46,984 bases of DNA from Ephemerocybe angulata (Eukaryota > Basidiomycota > Agaricomycetes > Agaricales > Psathyrellaceae), in contig JAACJK010000241.1 in the NCBI GenBank assembly GCA_013368325.1, forward strand, positions 1 through 46,984, given 5' to 3'. The translations under genes were made by a program, and so were the position numbers. The notes beneath the pieces are model-generated. The model was not told where the DNA came from, made no database searches, and saw only the letters and a list, made by a program, of their open reading frames with translations. Of the stretch, positions 38,827 through 46,984 are shown piece by piece (position 1 is the first letter of the stretch; each line of letters opens with the position of its first letter).

Positions 38827-40286
38827 TTAGGATGAGGTTTGAGTTGAACGGGAACCCCTGCCTCTGATCCTTTCCACAAGGGAAGTGAGTTTCTTCCAGG
38901 CCGCCCCGACACGGTTCGAAAGGTAGGTGGGATTCTTCGCGCAGTTCAAGCCGAGCTCCTGCAGGGAACCTTCCCCTCGAAAATCGTTAGTTGGATTGGA
39001 TGTCGATGGGTCGAAAAGACTGGCTCGCGCGACGGCGGAGGCCTGGCTATCCTGGAATGCCGCTAAAAATTCGGTCTGCTCCTCGAGACCGAAAGTCTCG
39101 CGTGGCGCAGTAGAAGTTTGTTCAAGCACCAGCACCCCGGCCGTGACCTCAACGTACTCTTCCAGACCGAAATTCTCGCGTGGCGCAGTAGAAGTTTGTT
39201 CAAGCGCCAGCACCTCGGCCGTGACCTCAACGTACTCTTCCAAATATCCCAACAGCTCGCCAGCGGCTCTGCCCATCCCGACTTCCAAAGAATGTCTCCG
39301 GTCCGCTAATTCGCGTAGGCGAGACTGGGAGCGGGTGAAGGTCCAAGCAGGCGGTTACTACATCAGTTATTTGAAATGCAGGTGGTCAGAGGACGCAACT
39401 CACGGCCGCAGGAGTTAGCATCTTGGAGCTCAGAGCGGGTTTGTCGGAATCGAGAGAGTTAAATGCGCCCTGTCGATATTCTGCGGTCAGTACTTAAGCA
39501 GAAGCGCAACTTCAAGACTCTGCTCACCGATGGACCTGAGGGTGTTAAAATCTGGAAATCGGGGACGTTGTTGCCAACAGCGGGAGTCCCGTGGTCGCCA
39601 GAGCCAAGGAGATTCAAGCCGGCGGTGGACTCCAACTCCTCAATATAGCTTGAGCCTGGTTGAGCGGTTGGTCGATCTGTCTGTATTGAAGCAAGTTTAG
39701 CCCATCAAGTCAGTTCAGCCTTAGATCATTCTTACCTTCTGGGTTTGAAACGTCGCCAGGGCGTGGCGGAAGAATACGTTTTGCCGCTCTATCCCTTCGC
39801 GAAGAGACAGTCCTGCCTGCTGGGTGGGATTGGGTAGATAGAACGCCGGGGAAAAGACGGCTGGATCCATCGCAGTTGAAGACGTCCAAGCGCCTGCACT
39901 AAATGTTGGCGCAGGTGTTTCCCCAAGCTGGAACTAATTAGGGCCCGGATGCGTGTGTAAGGTCGATACGAACAACCCACTATAGCGGCGGTCCTCGGCA
40001 AGGGGGTGATAAAACCCTTCGTCGAAACAGTGGGGACAGAGTTGGGGAGTTTCCTCTTGGCCTTGAGGGTGTTATAAGTTGCTGCGTTGTCGTCACTTGT
40101 CTTCGGTTTCTTCATTGGACTGCCCGACGAGCCCGACTCTTCGTCCCCAAGTCTCTTTCGTGAAGAAGCACCCAAATCTGAGGAGCTTGCGGCCTCTGTG
40201 TCTCGAGTGGGCGAGCTTGCGGCATCTGTGTCTCGAGTTGGCGAGCATGAGAGACCTATCTGAGTTGGCTGTGATTGCGGCGCCAT
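38827..40286 (-). CDS. five-exon gene, 406-residue protein, unknown function
   Basis: Exons 40286-39981, 39933-39736, 39680-39528, 39469-39404 and 39324-38827 join in phase 0 throughout with GT-AG introns, giving 1221 nt with a stop. The N-terminus has a tandem 10-residue repeat (SPTRDT(D/E)AAS) and a basic nuclear-localisation-like MKKPK. The C-terminal exon has a 26-residue repeat (YVEVTA(E/G)VL(A/V)LEQTSTAPRE and flanks) that looks helical, possibly a short coiled coil, followed by a basic end. No known domain was recognised; a nuclear role is a guess from the basic motif. Confidence 0.6.
39097..39242 (-). repeat. 78-bp coding tandem repeat, about 1.9 units
   Basis: Units 39097-39174 and 39175-39242 (partial) differ at only a few bases and start CTCGCGTGGCGCAGTAGAAG. 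They encode a repeated 26-residue helix in the 406-residue protein. The near identity suggests a recent duplication. Confidence 0.85.
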
Positions 40287-43259
40287 CCCTCTTTCCAGCG
40301 GAATTGTTTTTCAATGTTTTATTCTGCAGTCTTCATTAGTAAGGATACGGGGAGTCACGAGAATACGTCAAATAAACTCTTGCCTTTCAATTTCGGCTAT
40401 CAGGCCTCAGGTTTAGCGCGCGCTCAGCGTCTCAGAGGCGCCGGTGGCCGAAAGGCGAGGGGGAGAACCAAATCGCTTGACACGAGTGAGGGAAAAAAGC
40501 AAGGGGTCAAAGCCGGTACTAATAGCAGCTTGGCCTTCTCAATTTGAGGGTTGCCCCGTGCTGAGTCAGATGATGCTCGCAATCATAGTAGCACAGGCCC
40601 GTCAGATTCGAGCAGACGTCCCAACTTTTAACTTCTGCTACATGAGATCGGCCACCGTGCGACTTGGACCTCGGACGCTCAAGGATCATTTCACGCCAGG
40701 GTCCAGTAGTGCAGCTATACTAATTTAGCAGAATGATAGATCAGCCGCGCTGGCGATTTTTTCACCGTCACCGTGACGGTGGCATTGAAGTTGGCCCGGA
40801 CCCGGGGTGGCGCGAGCACATCTGTTCACAGGTCGGTTTTGGCCAACTGGTCGGTTTTGGGCCTTGGCCTGCATTGGTGCAGGCCCGGCGCTTCTTGCGG
40901 TTGAACCGCTCCCAAGCCCGGGACAAGTATGAGTAAAGAGTAAGTAGGACCCCTGACTTCTAGAGTTCCACCGTGATGATACTGAGAACCTTCCGTTCAT
41001 CTTAGGCCCTATCACCGTCACCTGCCGACTGGCAATTCGCGCTCATACTTATGAGGTGACGCATTGAGGTCAGATCGTAGAAGCCTAACCTTTTGGTCTC
41101 AAATCTTGTCCATGGACTTGCGACAAGTATGGAGAAAAGTGGGTGGAGACTTGTACGACATATCTGATATCACCTACCAATCTAAGCAAGTTAGGTTAGC
41201 CTCGATGAGACGACATACAGAAGTTTTCGGACTCGGAAACGGCCTTCGAACGCATAATCTACGCACTGCAGCATACTCCTCTTCTCTTCATCGAATCCAG
41301 CTTCTTCGAGGGCTAGGCCGGCGTCATTCTTTAGAAAGAAGTAACGAGGTGAAGTGCGTACAGCCGTTCAAAGGAAGGAAAACGAGCCACCTTGCATCAA
41401 CGTAAAAGATTGGATGCAAGTTCCCCTCGTGCCTGCTATCAATTTGTTGCAGTCAGTTGCAAGGAGTATTTCCCAACTAAGGCAGTACGTTCATTGCGAA
41501 GCCAGTCGGAAGCAGAGCAAGGAAATTGGCGGAGACGAAAGCATGTACTACTGCCGTTATCGTGCGGTTTCAATCCGAAAGCCCAAGTTCTCCCATCCCC
41601 AGCCCGTTTCCGAGTCCATCCCGAGTTTTTTTTGGATTGGTTAGGTCATGCTGAGGTGAGCCATAAGCCTAGGCCTCACCTGTGATTGAAGGTCCGTTGA
41701 CACCTTCGGCGCCTAAATCTCAACGGGACCAATATCTACTTCGAGGCTGCGGCGAGGTTCGTTCCAACTACTGCCCCGTAGATTTTCCCCACCACGGGAA
41801 GACAGACTGCCTACTTGAATACTATCCTGGTTCATCGAGGTCTGTCTGGCATAACTGATTAGTCACCGGAGGCGTATTTGGCTGAGCGCCATACGTCGTT
41901 TGACCAGCGGTAGGGCTCCCGCATAGTGACATAGATAAGAATATGTTCTGATGCTTTGTGGAAATGAAACTTAGAACCTTAAACTGAAAGCTTGCTGAAA
42001 GCCCCTTTGAACCTGTCCTGCAGACCAGGTCCCGTCAACTTGGTGGCCCAGGCGTGTCCCCGAATGAAGAAACAACATCATGGTGATCATGTAGTGCTAA
42101 TAGGAGGATCTATCCGGGAGAGCAAGCCTGAACAGCAGGAATCGCGAACTTCAATGACGGAGATGAATACACAGCCATCTCTCCAGAGGCGAAATGAGGC
42201 TCATGTTTCAGCAACCTTTCCGTCAGCCTGAGGAACCTTATCAACCCGACCACATGAAGCGTTGGCAGTGTCACCAACGGTGCCAGGTACTACACACACA
42301 TAGGCCGCCGAAAAAGGCGCGTGACCGTCCCATGAACTTGCAGCTGGTGTCCGCAACTTTTGTTCGTCCGTCGGTTTATCCTTGGACAATTGCCTTGGCC
42401 CGTCGGGTGTGTCCACGGGCCTTCGGAGGCGACTGGTTTGGAGTCCGGTGTCAGCAAAGAGGGAGATTCAACCTGGTCCATGGTATCGGTGGATTTCAAC
42501 ATTGATACCAGGCAGGAACCCAGCCTTGAAAGCACGCACTGGCACTTCTTCTATTGTGTAGGGTGACTCTGAGTCGCAGCTCCTCAACCTTGCGTCTCAG
42601 CACTGTGACTAGTACGCCGGCCAGTACGACCATCATGGCTCTGATCTTCCCCTCCATCAATCTGAGTCTACTCAGGACTGAACCGCTGCTGTCCTTCAAG
42701 TTGAAACCCTTTCTCCTGGCAGACCTCCAGAGTTCTAGGCGGCGATATAATATTCTGTACTATGTAGAATTGTTTAATATATATACACCTTTTCGCTTGC
42801 AACGGTCTACGTAGTTTCGATTGGCCTGAATGCGGGCCCGTGCACAGGGGGCAGCCTGGTCAAACGGAGCGGCATTGCACAAGGCAGATAAACCTAACCC
42901 TAGACTCTATCTTGGACTGAGACTATCTTTGGAGTATTCTCCAAGTTCCATCACGTCCTCGATCCTCTATACCTCGCAACGGAGCGACGAAATACCTCCT
43001 GCACATGTAGGAGATGCATCAGTAAGCCTCATGCCCACCGAATGGTTACCGCAGACCTCCACCGACAGCAGATAGGCCCCTCCGGCTCGCACCTCATCCC
43101 ACCGAACGTCTTGCACTGGAAGCAGAACTCACCTATCCCCCTCCACTCTCTCGTACCTCTGGATTAGCTCGGGCGTCTGGTTGTATTAGGGGGCAAGAGC
43201 GCCGTCGGTCCAGGCGCGCTGGAGAAGGGGAACCTGGGCAACCAGAACCGGCGGGGAGC
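40287..43259. other. intergenic, no supported gene
   Basis: About 3 kb with only short unsupported frames. Between 42200 and 42700 the minus strand has coding-like pieces (MDQVESPSLLTPDSKPVASE; a hydrophobic AMMVVLAGVLVTVL), too fragmentary for a model. A perfect 19-bp palindrome lies at 40763-40781. Confidence 0.45.
40763..40781. repeat. 19-bp perfect palindrome
   Basis: CACCGTCAC, one central C, GTGACGGTG. The half-site word ACCGTCACC recurs at about 41009-41017. It could be a protein-binding site or the core of a small decayed inverted-repeat element. Confidence 0.5.
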
Positions 43260-43712
43260 ATGGTGGGCCTGCCTGGAGGGCCAGCGCTTGCTGATGGTGA
43301 AGGGGACTTTGGCGCTGGCGTTGGGATGGGTGAGCCTGCCACAGGTGGTGTTGGCGATGCGGAGCCCGTTGTTCCAGACACGGTTTGGACCGGAGTCGGT
43401 CTTCTAACAGAGGCCTACGACTCGGATATAGACGATGAGCGACGCGACGCATTTCTAATTCTTCCGCCAGCTTATGCCAGAAAAGAGCACCCTGGGGTCC
43501 GAATCACGTACCTTCAGTCTATAATGAACACCGTGTTTGACCGCGTACCCGTCCAAACAACCAACTGCAATCTCGCGACTGCAGTGAAGGCGCTCGGCGA
43601 GAAGCAGCCGGCGTCCTACCACCCACGCCGCCTGCGCCGGTGCTACACAATGATCGACGGTGGTGAATTCAGAGGGATAAGTAGCCATCCTGGTAGCTTC
43701 GCCCTCAGCTGA
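43260..43712 (+). CDS. Gly/Pro-rich frame, possible N-terminal piece of a transposase-like protein
   Basis: An open frame with a Gly/Pro/Glu low-complexity start, then TEAYDSDIDDERRDAFLILP and EHPGVRITYLQSIMNTVF. The last segment resembles the N-terminal part of large basidiomycete transposase-like proteins, in which a HP(A/S)(L/V)R-AY motif precedes a zinc-binding region; this is from memory. It ends without that region, so it is probably a fragment. It lies about 400 bases before the transposase relic. Confidence 0.3.
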   Translation: MVGLPGGPALADGEGDFGAGVGMGEPATGGVGDAEPVVPDTVWTGVGLLTEAYDSDIDDERRDAFLILPPAYARKEHPGVRITYLQSIMNTVFDRVPVQTTNCNLATAVKALGEKQPASYHPRRLRRCYTMIDGGEFRGISSHPGSFALS

Positions 43713-44104
43713 AAGGACAATAAAACTCCCTGGATTATATTCTCAAAGTAATTGATTCTTACTCGCGATGCTCCTTCACTACCTTCACCCTGCACCTCTG
43801 GATCTTCTGTGCTGGCCTGACGCTTTACCGTCCTGAATGTCCCCATCTACCGATCAATCTATATCTATAGAGTGCTACCGAGGAAAGGCCGCTGCATCTT
43901 GCGCGATTTTTCCTTGGGTCCAACTTGAACGATTGACGGGTAGCTCAGGAGCCGACATTCACCCATTTCAGGGCCCACGGATGGACATCGCTCTTTTACT
44001 ATTAGTGCCTTCATGATTCTCAAAAGAGAGATACCAAGGCACGTGGAGGTGAGCTGGCCCGCTCCTCCCCCTTCCCCGAAGTCAACTGAAACCACCTTGC
44101 AGCC

Positions 44105-46984
44105 ATGGACGACGATGCCCCAGGATGGTCACAGACCTGTACTTGCGGGAAATTGTTCCACCAACCAAATAGTTATTCAAATCACCTCAGATTTTGCGGG
44201 GCGTACAAAACGCAGCTGGGTCAAAGGTTGGAAGGTGCCAAACAATGATACGATCTTAAGAAGGCAAAGCATAAGAAAGGAAAGGGCGCCATCGAGGCTT
44301 GGTATGGAGAAGACGACTTGGAAATCGATCACTATGTTGAATCAGGCCTCACTCGGAGCGACGCGTCCACATCTGCCGGCCCCGCGATGGAGGTGACCTC
44401 CGCCCAGGAGACTGAGAGAGCTAGTACTCCCGTTAGTCCTCTGGCTTCGATTTCACTGTTGGTCAAGGGCGCCACTGACACCTTGTAGGCACCATCCACT
44501 CCGCCTGAAACATTGGGCAGAGGACACCGCGTTCGCCAGCCACTCCAAAGGTCTAAGGACTATGATCTATCATCAGCGATTCCTATTGATCTGCCAGGTA
44601 TGGCCGTGGCTGGAATATCTTCGTCCCCTCCATCATCTCCTCCCTCCTCGCCCGCGCCTCTTCTTTCTGCACTTTCTGCCTTGAATCCAACACCCGCGTG
44701 CAATCTATCGGCGACGAACTTCGGTTTGCGTTCGACAGTCCTGGATCCAGAGGCTTGGAAGTCGACGGCGAGGAACGAGTTTGGCCTGTACAAATCGTAT
44801 TGGACTCTCGAGACGAAGCCTCACGACCCCGACCTTGATGTATCCTCTGAAGATCTTTTGGAAGAGGCTGACGGTGCTTCAGTCGCAGTCGGCACGGATG
44901 GCCCAGCTTTGGCCTCCCTCTATCCGTTTCCGAATCTGAGCGCCTTCCAGCTCGGGGAATGGTACTGGAACGAGGACTCCGGGAAGAGTCGCGAGTCATT
45001 CTCTACTCTGGTCAATATTATCACCGGCGCAGACTTCAACCCCAATGATTTGCGAGAAGCGAACTGGGATCGAATAAATGACGTACTTGGGTCGTCCAAT
45101 TTGGATGGGGTGGCAGCGGCTGAGTGGAATTCCGACGGCACGTCGTGGGACTCTGTTCCTGTTACTATCAGCGTACCTTTCAACAGCACGTCTATCGATC
45201 CGGGTCCTCAGCCTTACACAATTCCAGAATTCCGGTTTCGCCCTCTCGTCCCAGTTATTTTGGAGCGACTGCAAAGTGCGACCAATTATAAGCATCTTCA
45301 TATCGTGCCTTCAGATCTCCGCTGGCGAGCCAACCAGGATAGTGACGACGTACGGGTGTATGGAGAGCTTTACAACTCGCCTGCTTTTCTTGACGCGTAC
45401 AAGGAGATCCAGGTGAGCTGTTATGTCTTCCATGGAGTCTGATTCAGAAAAAAGTAACCGTCGGAGCAACAGATGTTACCGCCGGAGGATGAAGACGACG
45501 ATCTGCCACGATGTGTCTTAGGCCTCATGTTTGCATCTGACGAAACGACGGCTGCGCATTTTGGCACAGCAAATATTTGGCCTCTTTACCTTTTATTCGG
45601 CAACGAATCGAAGAGCAGGCGGATCAAGCCCTCCTCAAACTCTTCGAGGAGATTGCATACTTTCAGAGCGTAAGTCTCCTGCTACCTCTTGAGAATACAC
45701 GGTCTTTGACAAACCCAAAGCTACCAGACGAGTTTACTGATTGGTACACTCAGCTTCTGGGAAGAAATCAGTGCCTTCCACTCTTTCGACTCATGTCAAC
45801 CGAGAACTTTTCCATGCGCAATGGAATGTCCTCCTCGACGCAGATTTCGTTCATGCCTATCAGCACGGCCTGGTTATACGGTGTTCTGATAAAGTGAGGC
45901 GACGTTTCTACCCTCGAATTATGACATATTCTGCAGATTACCCTGAGAAGTAAGTCTGGATCGCCTTCGATAACCACGTCGCTAATCTGTAGAACTGGGA
46001 AGGATGACAATTGTCGGCGTCAGGAAAAATGGAGCCTACCCTTGCCCTAGATGTGTGGTGTCAGAGACGGACCTCAACCTTCTAGGGACAGCCGAGGATC
46101 GAAATACCCGAACGGACAATCTTCGCAAGATGACGATGACAGAAGATGAAGATTGCCAAAGCCAGGGCGCATATATACCCAGAAGTCCGGTGCCGTCAAC
46201 TCCGATGTCGTCGAAAAGCTGCTCAACCGACGTCACTGGTGCCAGCGCAGGTGAGGTCTACGACCTTCTCAGGAGAGTCTTCGCTTATATCAAGGGCACA
46301 GAACACATTCTCGGATAAACTGTCTGGCTTTGGTCTTGACGTGTTCACTTTACCGGCGGGTGGATCCTCTCCATGAGGTCGAATTGGGCACTTGGAGGGA
46401 TCTTTTTTCCCATCTGCGGCGACTGCTAGATGCCATCGATCCTGGTCTAAAGAATGTGTTGGATTATAGGAAAGTTTCCCCTCCTTTGTGACCACTCAAC
46501 GGTCTAGCTTCGAGGTTGATCTAATTTGAACGTCTTCCAGGTTTCGGCAGTTACCAACTTTTGGCCGGGATACAATACGTCGTTTTCGTAATAACATGTC
46601 GGAGATGAAGCAATTGGCGGCGAGGGACTTTGAGGACATGCTTCAGGTAAGTCACGTCTTGATCAGCGGCAAGCTCAGTAGTCAAATCCAATCGTCTCCA
46701 ATGCAGTGTGCTATGCCTGTCTTTGAAGGCCTATTCCCAGGAAGCCACGACGAGCGCGTTCAAAGCCTGCTTTTCACCCTTGCCCATTGGCACGCAATGG
46801 TTAAGATGAAACTGCATACTGACACCTCGCTGGACATCATGGACTCGCTTATAACAGATCTCGGCAAGGCGTCTCGTGAATTCATCTCTGAAACTTGCAC
46901 TGTGTTTCCGACAGTCGAGCTCCAGCGAGAGTACGAGGCTCGTAAGCGAGGAGAGGCTAGAAAAGCCAGTAAGTCTCGCGCCGG
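44105..46984 (+). pseudogene. Plavaka/KDZ-like DNA transposase relic, runs off the window
   Basis: It starts MDDDAPGW with a C-x-C...H...C finger (CTCGKLFHQPNSYSNHLRFC). An in-frame TGA at about 44246 follows. An intron leads to GRGHRVRQPLQRSKDY. Later motifs are YGELYNSPAFLDAY, then after an intron LGLMFASDETT...FGTANIWPLY and GNESK, LPDEFTDWY, YPRIMTYSADYPEK, YPCPRCVV, AVNSDVVEKLL, LSGFGLDVF, LHEVELGTWRDLF, FGRDTIRRF and ARDFEDMLQCAMPVFEGLF. These match the large mushroom transposase family I know as Plavaka/KDZ-related. Frame changes at about 45645, 46145, 46200 and 46370 make it non-functional. The gene continues beyond 46984, so its ends and any terminal repeats cannot be seen. Confidence 0.65.

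Noticed and set aside
42893..42903. Telomere-like CCTAACCCTA
   Set aside because: One and a half units only, inside ordinary sequence; no array.
1..46984. CRISPR arrays, bacterial operons, ribosome-binding sites, rRNA and canonical tRNA genes
   Set aside because: Intron structure and families show a eukaryotic fungus; repeats present are minisatellites and transposon repeats, and no complete tRNA cloverleaf was found.

Overview
The window looks like gene-poor, transposon-rich chromosome of a basidiomycete mushroom (Agaricomycetes). The reasons are very short introns (about 46-63 nt, GTRNGT donors), mushroom-type families (a DUF6698 protein, a basidiomycete Cys6 zinc-cluster protein, a Plavaka/KDZ-like transposase relic) and two different Ty3/gypsy lineages. 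All gene models below were built by eye from splice signals and reading-frame continuity. Nothing was searched against a database, so family names rest on motif recognition.

Layout. 1-8497: 3' part of a Ty3/gypsy element (broken RNase H, open integrase), then about 4.2 kb holding two multi-exon genes on the opposite strand, then a polypurine tract and a 1383-bp 3' LTR (7115-8497). The LTR ends inside a DUF6698 gene (8498-9531, minus), which it truncates. 10432-12660: an apparently intact two-exon gene and a damaged gene, both of unknown function. 13382-15522: a head-to-head pair of decayed housekeeping genes, the 5' third of the RNA polymerase III largest subunit (minus) and the proteasome alpha-1 subunit SCL1/PSMA6 (plus). 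15804-19992: a large minus-strand gene, about 1.2 kb residues long, with a dioxygenase-like segment, a duplicated exon carrying two different minisatellites and a long C-terminal domain. A tRNA-related SINE-like repeat lies at its 5' side. 20640-23627: degenerate repeats and no firm gene. 23628-29473: a complete, very young Ty3/gypsy chromovirus on the minus strand (identical 256-bp LTRs, GTTTG target duplication, intact gag and pol) with a textbook -1 frameshift signal. 31469-36577: an unknown 7-exon gene (minus) split by a 2673-bp foldback/TIR element; removing the element plus one 7-bp target copy restores the frame exactly. 37371-38464 and 38827-40286: two multi-exon genes, one with duplicated CX2C-X11-HXC modules. 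44105-46984: a transposase relic running off the window.

How things fit together. Most of the window records insertions into genes: an LTR element in the DUF6698 gene, a foldback element in the 696-residue gene, and a possible SINE in an intron of the dioxygenase-like gene. The most unusual object is the first Ty3 element. Its two cargo genes lie antisense to gag-pol, between integrase and 3' LTR, so their introns would not be spliced from the element's genomic RNA. One encodes a putative Cys6 zinc-cluster DNA-binding protein. The spacer between the two genes shares sequence words and a repeated CGAGAGGTG/C motif with the LTR. This is the best candidate here for an undescribed system.
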